Position numbers and translations under genes: made by a program | Shown: piece after piece, positions 1-18,642 of the stretch | How the letters are laid out: each line of letters begins with the position of its first letter | How positions within the stretch are numbered: position 1 is the first letter of the stretch | Assembly (NCBI GenBank): GCA_012295275.1 | Contig: CM022668.1 | Location: 3,743,080-3,807,079 of the forward strand | DNA from: Chrysomallon squamiferum | Lineage: Eukaryota; Mollusca; Gastropoda; Neomphalida; Peltospiridae | Direction: 5' to 3' | DNA: 64,000 nucleotides | The notes under the pieces: generated by a model | What the model was told of the DNA's origin: nothing | Database searches by the model: none | Seen by the model: only the letters and a program-made list of their open reading frames with translations

Positions 1-119
1 AGTCTAACGCATTAAAATTAATAAATCAGTTTAACGCATCAAAATAACATCACAGAAATATTGATATTTCTATAAACACTGACACTGAAATTTCACTAAA
101 AAAGGTAAATGAATTTCTA

Positions 120-775
120 ATACAAAGACAACTGATATTTCTATAAAAACGATAACTGGTGTTTCTGTAACAAAGATAACTGATACCTGTGAAACAAAAA
201 TAACTGAGATTTCTAGAACAATGATAACTGATATCTCTGTAACAAAGATAACTGATATGTCTGTAACAATGATAACTGATATCTCTGTAACAAAGATAAC
301 ATATCTCTGTAACAAAGATAACTGATATCTCTGTAACAAAGATAACTGATATATCTGTAACAATGATAACTGATATCTCTGTAACAAAGATAACATATCT
401 CTGTAACAAAGATAACTGATATGTCTATAAAATGATAACTGATATCTCTGTAACAAAGATAACTGATATCTCTGAAACAAAAATAACTGAGATTTCTATA
501 ACAAAGATAACTGAGATTTCTGTAACAAAGATAACTGATATCTCTGTAACAAAAATAACTGATATTTCTATAACAAAGATAACTGATATCTCTGTAACAA
601 AGATAACTGATATCTCTGTAACAAAGATAACTGATATCTCTGTAACAAAAATAACTGATATGTCTGTAACAAAGATAACTGATATCTCTGTAACAAAGAT
701 AACTGATGTTTCTATAAAAAAGACAAGTAATATTTCTATAACAAAGAGACTAATATTTTTGTAACAGAGATAACC
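120..775. repeat. 24-bp minisatellite in intron 1 of the left nAChR gene
   Basis: About 27 tandem units of roughly 24 bp with the core GATAACTGATATCTCTGTAA, with single-base variants and a few short deletions. It lies downstream, in minus-strand sense, of the first exon of the left nAChR gene, so it is probably in intron 1. Because 24 is a multiple of three, long reading frames appear on both strands; these are repeat artefacts and not genes. No receptor exon is visible between position 1 and 1235. Confidence 0.9.
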
Positions 776-1035
776 GGTATTTCTATAATGCAGCTTACTG
801 GGAAAATAAGGATTAAAAACAAATAGTTTGATACCAGCCTGTGAAAAGGTAAATCTGTTGACAAAATATTAACGGATCGATAGACAGTGTTAAATCATGC
901 ACTTGATCAGAACAAATAACAATGATGAGATAAGCCTAGTACTCCCTACACTGAAACATAACAGATTTAATCAGGGAACATATCAGTGTTTATACTAGGT
1001 AATACACGTATATACATACATACTCACACACATAT

Positions 1036-1120
1036 ATATACATACATACATACATACATACATACATACATACATACATACATACATACATACATACATA
1101 CTTATATAGCATAAACATAT

Positions 1121-1165
<45 letters not shown>
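1036..1165. repeat. CATA and CA microsatellites
   Basis: A (CATA)n tract from about 1041 to 1100 is followed by a (CA)n tract from about 1129 to 1165. Both are simple repeats in the intron just after the first exon of the left nAChR gene. The apparent ORFs rich in Cys, Val, Tyr and Met here are translations of the repeat. Confidence 0.95.
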
Positions 1166-1175
<10 letters not shown>

Positions 1176-1235
1176 CACACACACAAACTATAATATAACA
1201 TCAAATATACAGAGATATAATCTGTATGTACTCAC

Positions 1236-1433
1236 CATATCCATTATCTGGATGAGGTTGAAGTTGAAGATGACCTGGACGTTGTGAGAGGAGTTGTAGA
1301 CGGGTCTGACGTCAGAACTGTACAGCTTGAAGAGTTTTTTCAGAAGTCGCTGCTCGTCGGGTATATCCACGTGTTCGGCTTTGGCTGTGAGAAGAAAGAT
1401 GAAGGACAGAGTTAAATATCCCACAGTTAACAT
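1236..1433 (-). CDS. nAChR subunit, first coding exon (gene continues left of the window)
   Basis: This encodes the first 66 residues of a nicotinic acetylcholine receptor subunit. It starts at ATG 1433-1431 with a hydrophobic signal peptide (MLTVGYLTLS then FIFLLTAKA), then the N-terminal helix and first beta strand of the ligand-binding domain, with IPDEQRLLKKLF, DVRPVYNSS and FNFNLIQIMDM. The exon ends after ATG at 1236 and a consensus donor GTGAGT follows on the minus strand, in phase 0. The first exon at 11463 has the same end phase, and the two share 33 of 43 residues from IPDEQ to MDM. The Asn of YNSS is a likely glycosylation site. The remaining exons should lie at negative window coordinates. 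Whether this is an alpha or non-alpha subunit cannot be told from this exon. Confidence 0.93.
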
Positions 1434-1834
1434 GACTGATCACAGCGCACCAGACCCGGCTTACTGCACAGTCTGAAATATCAGCTTTCGTTTGTGACAG
1501 AAATTATAGGGACAGACTTGTTTGATAGTCCACAATGAGTCGTAAAAAAAAATACACTTTGATTTCATAGAAATCACACCACCCTTTTATTCATTATATC
1601 AAAAGTTCAGACAGTTTCTGCTTGTATCCATTTACGTTTTTTTGTTATTTTTGATGTTGTTGTTGTCGTTTTTCTCTGTGTTATTCTGTTTGTTGTTTTC
1701 TGCACAGCTGTGACCACGAGGTGCCACAGTTACCCGGAGTCCTGCGTGGTGTTAGATTCCAGTGCCCTGTAATAACGTAACGATAGCTTCATTTGAACAC
1801 ACTGCAGTTCACAGCATTTGTCAATATTTGTCTC

Positions 1835-1925
1835 CACGCTCGCCTGAGCTAGGATCAATCCCTGGCAGTGGACCGGGGCGCTGTTCCTGTTCCTGTGATG
1901 CCAGTTTGTGAAACGAACATTATGG
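1835..1925 (+). mobile_element. tRNA-derived SINE fragment (head region)
   Basis: The segment GCTCGCCTGAGC, then GGATCAATCCC (fits an internal Pol III B box, GWTCRANNC), then AGTGGACCGGGGC resembles from memory the tRNA-like head of a SINE abundant in mollusc genomes. The 3' core and tail are not evident, so it is a truncated, old copy. The match was made by eye without a consensus library. Confidence 0.5.
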
Positions 1926-4900
1926 TAGTTTATATCTTGCCATTAAGAAAGTGCATCTGCTCAAAGATTGTCTGCTGATATCAAACTTGATGTGAGGAGT
2001 TTAGCAGATTTCTCACTTAGTGATCTAGAGGTTTTAACTTCCACCGTCAGCAGATAGTCAAAAATATCTCTAGGAATAACAGAAGCTTATTTTCTTTGTT
2101 AAATTTATTGTATAAATAACATGATACTAATAACATTTACCTGAAAGCAAGTGATTTTGTGATATCTATACCCATATATTATTTATATATATATATATTT
2201 TTTAATATATTATTATATATATATTTTGGTTTGTTTGTTTGTTCGTTTGTTTATTGGGTTTTATTGTTGTTGTTTGTGTTTGGTTTTGTTATTTTAAAAT
2301 AATAAAAACAAAATATTTTTGAAATGAACTGAAATGTAAAATACAGGTCGAATAAACAAAAATATTAAAAGAAGAAGAAAAAAAAAATTCAATTAAACTC
2401 TTCAAATGATGTATACGTACATGTATATATAGCAAAACATTGAGAACGTCTCAGATTTAAACAAATTACCGTGGCGAATTTTTTTATACAAAATGCGTTT
2501 AAAGGAATTCAAATTACCAAACATATCCCTCTTTTCTATACGTATTAGATTCTTAAGCAGACGACACTGTTATATACGTATGCTTTATTCCGCGTTACTT
2601 GGGTGCCGATCAAATTCTAACAAAGAATTTCGAGTCACAAAAGGACTGGAGATTTGCTTTATTTACCGAGCGCGGTGACAAAACGCATTAATTCCGTTTT
2701 ATTTTTATTCTGGTTGTACAGCTTACAGCTGCATGTTTAAGTTTGTTTACGTTTTAAATGTGTCAAGCAGTTGCCAAAAAAAATTATGGTTGGTTTATTG
2801 TCACTCATTATCAAGACCTTCGTTAAACGCCTTCGATTGAAAAGGTTCACAGATCAATCCCCTAACACACAGTGAATGAAGAAGGTGAGCAATATTTAAC
2901 AAAAACAACCTACGTTTATACGTAACGTAACGCGAGACACAGTTCTAAACTGATAAATAAAAGTCTGAAATTGATAGTTAAATACTGTGACGTAACTTCG
3001 TACGTCCATATGTGAAAATGATATATATATATACTTTGTCGTGCTGTGACGCCAGTAATAAGTAATCAAATATATAAACAAACAAACAATAATTTAGAAA
3101 AATATATAAATATAATAAAATAAAATAAAAACAATCACTAGACTGTCATAGAACAATATCAAAAAAAAATAATAATAATAATAATAATAAATTAAATAAA
3201 ATTAAATTAAATTAAAAAAAAATAATAATAATAAAAAAATAATAATAATAATAATAATCAAAAGTATCCAGGTTTGTATTAAGTATTAATCGGTAGTACC
3301 CATGCCAAAGATCTAAAGTACAACCTTCTTTCTTTTTTTCTTTTCTCCATACCGAGTCGGTCCCATGAATTAAGTAAACGGTAAATGGTCCAAGAACGTG
3401 AAATAATTCTGTTTTCATCTTTAATGTAAAATTTCCTGTTTATTTATTGACATATCTATTTTCTTCAATTCTAACTGCCACAACATTTTTGTAAAAAACA
3501 AAAAACTGACCTCTTCTAACGCTGTCCTAATACACGTTAAGTTAAATTATGGCTTATTATTCTAATTACTTATCCTACACTCAAAACCTGTATGTCGTCC
3601 ATAGCGTGCACGTGTGTGTTTACTCGATCCTGTAAATTTTGAAATGCTGGGATAGCATTAATTATGTTAAACTAAATAGAAAGATATAAAATTTTAAGAA
3701 GTTGTTTGAAGAATAAAAGAAATTAATGTTATACATTCTCTCGATATAATATTTATCACTGATGAATGTTTTTATCCGGAAAGTAATTTGCTTTGATGCT
3801 TCCCATTAACTTTTTATGTTCTACAATTCTGATAAACACAGTTCGCCTCCTTCAAGTCATTTCAATTTATTTATTTATTTATTTACTGGTTTGTTTATTT
3901 AATTAGTTCATTAGTTTATTTATTTATTTATTTACTTATTTATCTGTTTATTTATATATTTGTCTGGTTGTGTGTTGATTTGCTTGTTTGTGTGTTTGCT
4001 TAGTTTAGTTTAGTTTATTTATTTATTTATTATTTATATTTTTTGTACTTTTTAATTATAGTACTTTATTTACTTTACAACGTGACAAGTTAACATTAAT
4101 GACATTTTGTTATCATTAAATGTCGGAGATTACATGTTATATAAGGCTTATTACAATAAAACGGAAATGTTTCCTGACAGCGACTCTGTTAAAACGAAAG
4201 AACTGGGGTTAGAAATGTAATAAACAGAACTATTCTGCTCCCCCTGTGTAATAAAGTCTTTTAAAACATTCCTAATTAAACTCCACGTCTGTTTGAGGTT
4301 GCAGTTCGGTTAGTCTCAGGGTGGATGTGAGGTTAATGCTATAGTTATCGTTAGCAAGGAGTGTGACACGTCGATAATTTAGGAAAGGAAGGAGAAGACT
4401 AAAATCCATGCAGATAAATGTTCTCATCAACGTTTCATCCATTATGGCTGCAGCATTTGATTAATCAATTTCCTGTTCTTTTTTTTTTTGGTTGTTTTTG
4501 TTATTATTGCTATTTATTTGGTTATTTATTTATTTATATTTTTATTTATTTATTTTATTTTTTATTTTTTATTTATTTTATTTTTGTATTTTAGTTCTTT
4601 TTAAAGTTTTTCACTACGTAATTTGTCTGTTCTTATGTCATTTCGTATTTTTACTTTATTGACTGACTGCATTTTTATTTATCTCTTTGAGCAAATAATT
4701 TAATAAGAAAGAGTCAAAAACCTCAGAGAAAAATAATCACAAATACACAGAGAGAGAAAGAAGAGCGAGAGAATATATATCTATACATCTTAATCCAACT
4801 GTCTATCTGTTTGTCTCTACATACATACATACATACATACATAAATACATATATATACAAACACGCGCGCGCGCGCATACACACGCACGCACACACGTGT

Positions 4901-6679
4901 CTTTCAAACTGTGTGTGATTGTTCTCTCTCATTATTGCCTCTCTCTGTTTAACACTCTAAGTATAGGACAAAATGCAAAACATAGATGTATATGTAATAT
5001 GGAGAACACAATATCGATTGTTGCTATGGTATTACACACGGTAATTCATTTGATACAGGAAATGACTGTTACCGCACTGAAATATGTCGATTATTTAGAC
5101 TTGTATTGCTTACTAACTGGAAGTAATAAAATAACTAAAAGGAAAAAAAAATAACAATCATAAAGTCAAATTATATAAATAACATTATGAAGAAATGAGT
5201 CATAATAGAGTAACTTATTGAGTAAAATATGTATTCACTTATATATACATACATACAAACATACACACACACACATACATACATACATATATAAAATATA
5301 ATACAACAGCAAAAATAACAACAATAATAATAATTATGATAACAACAATACAAATATGATGCTAAATTATCTGAAGAGGTGAAAAGTCATAGCATTATGA
5401 CGTCATAAAAAATGGAAGACATTTGGACCAGTAACAGTTTCTAAATGTTCAAAAACAAATAAAACTGAGTGATACACAAACTGATATTAGGAAACTTGTG
5501 GAGTGTGTGGTTTCTGTGTTATTAGCCTCACGTAATAAAGAACATGTGATTTTAAGCGCTTGTTTTCACAAATCTGTCACATACAAATTCTTACTTTATA
5601 CTGACATTGCTCTGCTAAAACATGCTTGCCTTCACAGTTAATATATATATTTTAATTTTAATGTGCACGCAAAAGTTCTGTATGCATCTTTCTGTGTACT
5701 GATTTACCAAAAGAAAAAGAAAATCGAATAAAAAGAAATGTTTTATATAGTTTTATTTTACTTACCTCGTTTTGATCTTCTTGTGTCACACCGCCTCGTT
5801 AGAAAGAACGAGAGAATAATCAAAACATAATATGACGTCATCATTTAAATATTTGGAATATAACACGGAATAGATTCTTCTGATTCGTTAAATTAGAAAT
5901 TAATGGTATGTCCAGTAAGACAATATAAACGTTTTATACTTTTATGTGTATAATATATTACTCAGTTTTCGATTAGGCTAAAAGAGGATTCACTGAATGT
6001 CAAAACTAGCTATAAATACATCAGTTGTAGAAGGTAAGGTAACTGTGAGATACCTGCTTACTGTTTTAGCCTTGGATTCTGCGGTTATGTTAATAATTTA
6101 CAAGTAACGTGACTGAAACAAGAAAGACAGACATTGGTTTAGAGCTGAACAAACAATTAGCGATCATCCAACATTTGTATAACCCCTTCACGTGTCATTA
6201 CGACATCGATATCGATTTAACGAAGTCTTTTACAAGACCACCAGCATATGAATAACAATAACATTTCTGAACCGATGTCTTAGTTGTAATTGTGTGGTTA
6301 CGTCATTTAACAGTCGACAGAAAGCATCGGAACACACCATGTCAGTTGAAAGTTTGTGTTTATGATTCTTCCACCAAGACAAAGAAAACAGAGACGGCGG
6401 ACAAATGATTAGAACGTTGATTTGAGAAAATGTCATTCTGAAATGAGTTTGTCTGGTAGAAGTACTATTCTTCGTTGTCAAAATGCATCAAACGTAATAT
6501 TTACAAAAAGTTAATGTATCCAAGAGAACATATGTTTGTATATGCATGCGTGTCTTCGTACGTACATACTTGTGTATTTATATGTGTATGTATGTTTGTA
6601 TGTCTGTAGGTATTTATGAATTCAGAAATCTTATGCACATCTATTTAGACGTGATAGTCAGGAACGCGCTGCACTAGAG

Positions 6680-6785
6680 GACAAAGTCCAGTAAAACCTC
6701 ACAGAAGTCAGACACCGCTCACTAGACTCGAACACGTGACGCAGACTTCACTGGCGGATGTTGATACCACTCCACTATGAAGAAA
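6680..6785 (-). mobile_element. Probable tRNA-derived SINE head
   Basis: On the minus strand the sequence runs TAGTGGAGTGGTATC (A-box-like), about 30 nt of spacer, then GTGTTCGAGTCTAG (B-box-like, close to GTTCGANTC). This spacing suits a Pol III internal promoter. No intact cloverleaf with a CCA-ready acceptor stem is visible, so a SINE relic fits better than a working tRNA gene. Confidence 0.45.
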
Positions 6786-7590
6786 ACTGTTTTCAGTTGT
6801 CTACTAACTGGGGTAATCATTGCTTCCTGCTAAACAAATCATTCGTTCTCTTTGTTTATTTTTTTTTTTTTTTGATTCCATTTATTTTTAGTGGAAACCT
6901 GGCACTGACAGATTTATATTTAGAAATGAATATTGGCAAAGTATATCTAATTAGACTCTGCACATAAACGATATTTGGAAAGCACTGGCACTGGAGGAAG
7001 AATTCCAATCATAAATCTCACAAACGTCATATAAACGAACAGTAACAAATTACATTACCTTCAAGTATATCTATAGTTACGTGAATAACAAGTGAATTTA
7101 CAGTATATGACATTTCACTTAACTGTATCTGCATAATAGAGTTATCTTCTCTTTTCTACATCTTCATACTCCGGGGATCGATAGCTTTGTCAGTTTGTTA
7201 CCTCGAAGCTAATATTTGATAATGTAGAAAAACAGATTCCAAAGAGGAAACTGCAAGACGGAGGCGCCAGGCTCGTACAGAGAACATCTGACAAGTTAAA
7301 ACTGAAATCTCTCTTCTACCTTCAGTTTATCTTATTATTACTGCCACATTCCAAGACAAATACAAATTAACATACGGCAATATCAAAAAGTATTAGACAC
7401 AGCAATGAGTAGAAAGTACTAACCGGCTTTAAATTAAAACTGTGTGTGTTGATCTACGTTTACATTTGTGTTGTTACTGAAGGCTGAAATACTAGATTGT
7501 CTGATTTGTATTGTTTGTGTGGTCTGCAGTTTACCTTCGTCTGTCTGCTTCATCAATCACTCCTGTCAGTGTCATCTCGTTTATAGCAGT

Positions 7591-7691
<101 letters not shown>

Positions 7692-8744
7692 TTAAAAAAA
7701 ATGTACTTGACAGTTTCTTTTCATTACAACAAACGTGTTTCAATTTGCTCCGCTGTTTGTTGCCTTCTCCACACTATTTTAAAAGAGCGATACTTTAAAC
7801 AAAATCTTACAGCCACGTCTAACTGGGATCTGAACTTAATTTGACTGTCAGTATTTATAAAGCTGGATATTATGAGACTGAAGAATGGATAACCTTGTAA
7901 TTATCTGTTTTATTTAACCCGTCTATCAAATGAATCTCTGCTTTGCAAATACATTAAATTGTTTGCTAGTAAATGAGAAATTCAGTCTGTGTGACAGGAG
8001 TTTCTGTGTGAAATGTTTTGTATTTGAAAACATAAACAATAAAACATATTTCATGAGTTACATTTAGTGAAGTACAAAGTTATTATTTCTAAAAACAATG
8101 GATAGCACATATTACTTTGAAGTATAAAAAGTTATTATTTTTTTAAATAAGAGATAACACATATTACTTTGAAGTACGAAGTTATTCTATTTAAAAACAT
8201 TTTGCAATAACACATATTACTCTGAAGTACAAACTTATTCTTTTTGAAAACAAGACATAACATATTACTCTGAAGTACAAAATTATTATATTTGATAACA
8301 ACGGATAACACGTATTATTTTTGAAGTTAACGTTTTTGAAAACAAGAGATAACACATATTAATTTGAAGTTCTATTCAGTTCTATTCAGTTTTAGACTCC
8401 TCTGTTTTGTTATCCCTTCTCACGACTCCTCTGATTGTATGACTGTTTATAATATAAAAATTAAAAAGATACAATTGAGTTTATTATACATTTATTCATA
8501 AATAAATTTGTAAAGTGGAAATCTTGTGTAGGTCTAATAAAATTTAAAGTTCAGTTTGAACACAGATAAGTGTTTATTTTCGCTTTACGTAATCTGTTAT
8601 CATCATGAATTTATGTTTCCAGCAGTCCAGTGTATTTTCTTTATAGAAAAAGAAATGAAGAAAAAATAAATAATTGCATAACACAGGTGTTTATTATCGG
8701 ATTGGATGTCTTCCAGTTAACGTCAACATCGAGGTTCTTCATCT

Positions 8745-9345
8745 ACCTGCCTACATGTTTATATTAAATCTACCCCACCTACATGTTTATATTAAATCTA
8801 CCCCCACCTACATGTTTATATTAAATCTACCCACCTACCTACATGTTTATATGAAATCTATCTACTTACCTATATGTTTATATTAAATCTACCTACCTAC
8901 ATGTTTATATTAAATCTACCCACCTACCTACATGTTTATATTAAATCTACCCACCTACCTACATGTTTATATTAAATCTTTCTACCTACCTACATGTTTA
9001 TATTAAATCTACCTACCTACATATTTATATTAAATCTACCTACCTACATGTTTATATTAAATCTACCTACCTACATGTTTATATTAAATCTACCTACCTA
9101 CATGTTTATATTAAATCTACCCACCTACCTACATGTTTATATTAAATCTACCTACCTACATGTTTATATTAAATCTACCTACCTACATCTTTATATTAAA
9201 TCTACCTACCTACATCTTTATATTAAATCTACCTACCTATATGTTTATATTAAATCTATCTACCTACATGTTTATATTAAATCTATCTACCTACCTACTT
9301 GTTTATATTAAATTTACCTACCTACATGTTTATATTAAATATGGC
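8745..9345. repeat. 27-31 bp minisatellite, CTAC plus ATGTTTATATTAAAT
   Basis: About 21 tandem units. Each unit has a constant part ATGTTTATATTAAATCTAC and a variable number of CTAC or CCAC tetranucleotides, so unit length ranges from about 23 to 31 bp. It lies in the spacer between the nAChR genes. Confidence 0.95.
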
Positions 9346-9676
9346 CTTCTGATTAGAATCGATATATAAACGGACCAACAGAGACTGAATTCATTTTTTT
9401 CAGGTTTATCGAGTTTTGATTACACAGACACAATAATTAAGATTAACTGAAAAACTGCTTTTGAAATTTGGGTCACGTGATATGATTAATCTTTTAAATT
9501 ACATGATATTTGAAAACATTCTTATTTAGTGATGTCAAGATATTTTTTAATAATTCAAAGAATTTTTAAAATTTTATTTAGTTATTTATTTTGTTTCATT
9601 ATACTGAGGATGTTATTTTTTTCAAGTATTAGTCTAACATTAAAAAGGTAGAACTATTTTACTGTGTTTCGTCAAG

Positions 9677-9970
9677 CGTGAGTGGATTGTTGTTACATTC
9701 AGAGTGGATTGTTGTTACATTCAGAGTGGACTGTTGTTACATTCAGAGTGGATTGTTGTTACATTCAGAGTGGACTGTTGTTACATTCAGAGTGGACTGT
9801 TGTTACATTCAGAGTGGACTGTTGTTACATTCAGAGTGGACTGTTGTTACATTCAGAGTGGACTGTTGTTACATTCAGAGTGGACTGTTGTTACATTCAG
9901 AGTGGACTGTTGTTACATTCAGAGTGGATTGTTGTTACATTCAGAGTGAACTGTTGTTACATTCAGAGTG
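9677..9970. repeat. 22-bp minisatellite
   Basis: About 13 near-identical tandem units with core GTGGACTGTTGTTACATTC, differing mainly at one C/T position. Since 22 is not a multiple of three and the unit has no stop in the plus-strand frames, several overlapping ORFs appear; none looks like a gene. Confidence 0.96.
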
Positions 9971-10271
9971 TGTTGCTTTAATTACAGTCAGTCTGAACTG
10001 TGTGCATCGTATTGGTTATTAAAGTGCCAGATGTCAATAAAACGTGAAAAAATTAATTATTTACATATTGTCATCTAGTCTAATGAGAGATGTAAAACAT
10101 TAATACAAATACTTAAAAAGAAAACTGATAAATAATTAAATTAGTATTTAAAACAGTAAGTTCAAAATGAAAAAAATTTCATGAAATTAATAACAAGAAA
10201 GTAGTCACTGGGCTAATGGATTTAAAAATAAATTTCAACAAAATCAGTTTAAAACATTTTAACTCAAAGAC

Positions 10272-10388
10272 GATTTAAGAGAGGATGTTAAGAGAAAAGT
10301 ATTGTAACTAAAAGAGGCACTTCTCAGATTTAAGAGAGGATGTTAAGAGAAAAGTATTGTAACTAAAAGAGGCACTTCTCAGATTTAA
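10272..10388. repeat. 55-bp tandem duplication
   Basis: Two almost identical 55-bp copies starting GATTTAAGAGAGGATG, with the start of a third copy. It is non-coding spacer DNA about 1.1 kb upstream of the right nAChR gene. Confidence 0.9.
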
Positions 10389-11462
10389 GTGGTGTCCAAG
10401 GTGTCCGTCCCACATCAAATAAACAAAAGAAAAAAAACACACGCGCTATACCACATACTAAACGGGAATATATTTGCGAAAATGTAAAAATATTCAACAT
10501 ACATAATAAATAATACTTTATTTAGTCAATAAATGTTGAAAATGAAATTTTATTTAACACTTTTTTGATTTTTATTAAAAGAACAAAAAGATCTATCATG
10601 ACCATTGATAATCCATACTTAGACCACTATTTGAAACGATAAATATGTATGTGTTGTGTATGTGTGTATCTGTGTATGTGTGTATATGTGTGTATGCGTG
10701 TGTGTTGTGTATGTGTGTGTATCTGTGTGTATGGGTGTATATATATGTGTGTTATGTGTGTTGTGAATGTTTGTATGCATATGTGTGTGTGTGTATCTGT
10801 ATGTATGTGTGTATATCTGTGTATGTGTGTGTGTATCTGTACGTATGTATGTGTCACATTTTTTTTCTCACGTTCCTAACTTTACAGTTAATTTTACTGA
10901 TATTTTATTTGTATTAAACTCTAGGGGTTTTTTTTATTTTTTTTTTTTTTTTTTATTTTTTTTTTTTAAAAAATAGAAAGAAAAAAATAAGAAGAAATGA
11001 AACAAATAATATTAATAAGATTAACAATAATGACAGCAATAACAACAAAAATAAATATATTACAGAAATATATAATTCTCTGCTTTGATATCAGACCACA
11101 GAATAAAACGGTAAATATATCAACAAAACAGTTTTAGTGCAGTTTCGACAGACCGTCCAATGCTAAGCATCTCCCTATGTTTATAAATACACATATAATG
11201 ATTATATACCTGAATAAACCTATACTTTAGATCTACAACACCGCCATGCAGGGTTCCAATCGCATTTTGCATTATATTACAGAAAACCAGCGATAGATAT
11301 CCGTACAGAAACTGTACAATGGTTTTTAACGGCAGACTCGTCGAATCAGGTTTTAACCTGCACGACAGAAAACTCGCTGTCAACAAGTAAGTGAACTTCA
11401 CACAAATGTTGCGCATGGATTTCAGATTTGGCTGGGAGGCTCCCAAGTTCACAGATTAGTTA

Positions 11463-16355
<4,893 letters not shown>

Positions 16356-16473
16356 CTGCAGCTGACTTTCTGTTTATGTCTGTCGTCTGGACACAAGTTA
16401 TTTTAACTCTTACAGCGGGGCTGGTTCTGTCGCACAAATACTAGACATCTCGCTTGGTTTTTTACCAAAACTT

Positions 16474-16479
16474 AATAAA
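16474..16479 (+). promoter_or_regulatory. Polyadenylation signal AATAAA of the nAChR gene
   Basis: The first AATAAA downstream of the stop codon lies 119 nt past it, in a position suitable for 3' end formation. Other AATAAA-like strings in the following ATAA repeat (from about 16636) could also be used. Confidence 0.6.
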
Positions 16480-16660
16480 AATTAAAAGCGAACCAGTCGT
16501 TATCGGTGTAAGAAAAGAAAAGTGTTACCATGGCAATCAACTAGTTAAACTATCAGATATATGCTAGGAGATAGTTATGAGGACTGTTTCAGTGTAACGA
16601 CTGATCTTCTCAGCTTCCAGAAAGCCTGAGTATAAATAAATGAATGAATGAATGAATGAA

Positions 16661-16699
<39 letters not shown>

Positions 16700-18104
16700 A
16701 ACACAACAACAAAAATATTTGAGCTACATTTTATTTAAAATATAAAAAAAGAACTTTTCTTATATATATAACAAGTATTTGTCATGTCACAGATAAAGTA
16801 TGTTTATGTTGTGTGAGTGTGTGTGTATGATTGTGAGAAAAAAGTGTTTAAAATATGGAAATAGTCAAAGGCATGAGTTCAACCACAGAAAATAAATTTC
16901 AAAGATCACAGTTTACATAAAAAAAATGTAAATAGTATCAGTTTTAAATATGTGTGTAATGAAAAGAAATAAACAAGATTATTTTATTCTGAAGAATTCT
17001 TCAAGGGAGGTAATATTACCGGAGGGGAAAAAATCTAGAACACAGACAGAAACACACACACACACACACACAACAATATATATATATATCTGTATGCTAT
17101 ATTTTAACGTTTAGTGATTCGAACACTGATGTCATCACTACTTGGGAAAAATGGCGGCAGAAAGATAATTTTAATGATACTTTTTGTTGTTAAATAAAAA
17201 ATAAAAAATATTTCTACGTATCAGCAGAGGCAGAATGTATGATACACACAGAAAATTTATTGCAAGTGAATTATCAACATAATGTTTTGAAATTTAAAAT
17301 AAATAATTTTTCTTTTCAGAATAATTAGACAACTATGAATTTCATTTAAAAAACAGGACCAAGCAAACAAATTTAAAAAAAGAAATAAAGAAATAAGTAA
17401 ATAATTAAATAAACGAAAAAATAGATAATAAAATTAAAAATGAAGTAAAATAAAATAAAAGCAAAGATAAGAAAGAAAGAAACCTTAAGTTTGGTTCATG
17501 ATCGAACTATTGTAATACAGTTTATAATGAGAGGAAAAGATGAAAAGAAAAAAAAAAAAAAAAGCAGGAATATGTGTCACGTGAGCCATTTCCTAGAAAA
17601 ATGAAAGAAAAAGAATAATTTCAGTTTTAACTATAGTATTGAGCGGAGAAACATAAACAAACAGTAAGTGCTATATGTAACGATTAAGATCTCTGTTTAC
17701 ACTTTATCTGTGTCTTTTGTTTCTAAGAATCTAGATCTTTACTGACATATGAACAGCTTTGAATAACTCTTCGAACTGTAGGCACAAAACACCCGCTTTG
17801 ACCTTCTCAACATACAGTAAAGAAAGAAAGAAAATGTATGTTATCTTGTTAATAATTAAAACTGATAGAGGAGTATCGTCAAACAAATATTTCCCCTTTA
17901 TGTGTCAGTGATAAATATTTACAAATAGGTAATTCCAAGGACTATCTAGACTCTGGAGTAATTGAATAATGAACAGATACTGTTGATCTTTTTGACATGC
18001 AAACACATCTTATAAATGTCAAGTATATGACTAACATTTTTTTAATTTCATATATTAAATCGACAGCGTGATCAATATATGTTTGATAAAATACAAACAC
18101 ATTT

Positions 18105-18290
18105 TTCATAATTTCGGCTATGTAATGTCACTTCAAAGGCTACGTTCTTACTATATACGGGAAGGTAAAATACATGACCCTTTGCTGCTAATCAAAAAAA
18201 AGTACCCAATGACGTGACAGCAACAGCTTTCCTCTCTCCATTATCCAAATAGTCCCTAGACATAATCTGATATATTATCAATATTTTTGA
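18105..18290 (+). mobile_element. SINE relic, core and 3' part
   Basis: The series CACTTCAAAGGCTACG, CTATATACGGG, CCTTTGCTGCTAATC, AGTACCCAATGACGTGACAG, TTTCCTCTCTCC and GTCCCTAGACATAATCTGA follows in order the central and 3' part of a tRNA-derived SINE common in molluscs, recalled from memory. The copy is diverged, with many substitutions. Confidence 0.65.
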
Positions 18291-18642
18291 ATATTTTTTA
18301 ACTTTTATATGTCATCTTATCTTTTCGTAGCGCATATAATAATTGTTTGTTTAGGACTTACTTTTTTCTTTCTTTTTTCATCTTCTCCTTTTTTGTCATC
18401 TTCTTTCTTCTTGCTGTCTAGTCGCACTGATATTTGTCTTGTCTGTAGACTGCCAGGAACAAAATACTGAACATTTTCACAAACTCTTCAAACCAGTGAT
18501 CCACATCAAAAACATATTTCATGTAATATTATCCACATATATCAGTAGTGTAAGACTCAAATCTTTATTAATAAACTCATCTAGATATGCATCTTCATTT
18601 AACAATATATATATATATATATATGATACTAACATCAGTATA

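Noticed and set aside
120-775. CRISPR array
   Set aside because: Units are contiguous and nearly identical with no unique spacers, and the DNA is from an animal.
5171-5353. Cys/Tyr-rich minus-strand ORF
   Set aside because: Translation of CATA and TAATAA simple repeats.
6680-6785. Functional tRNA gene
   Set aside because: A- and B-box-like motifs are present but no full cloverleaf or acceptor stem can be drawn; a SINE relic is more likely.
9678-10022. Three overlapping ORFs of up to 114 codons
   Set aside because: All arise from the 22-bp minisatellite, which lacks stops in these frames.
11120-11452. 110-codon minus-strand ORF before the right nAChR gene
   Set aside because: No domain, no splice or codon-bias support; it overlaps the probable promoter or 5' UTR of the receptor gene.
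18439-18600. Decayed first exon of another nAChR gene
   Set aside because: Only EQ and KLFK resemble the receptor start; no signal peptide, DVRPVYNSS or donor, so it is within chance.
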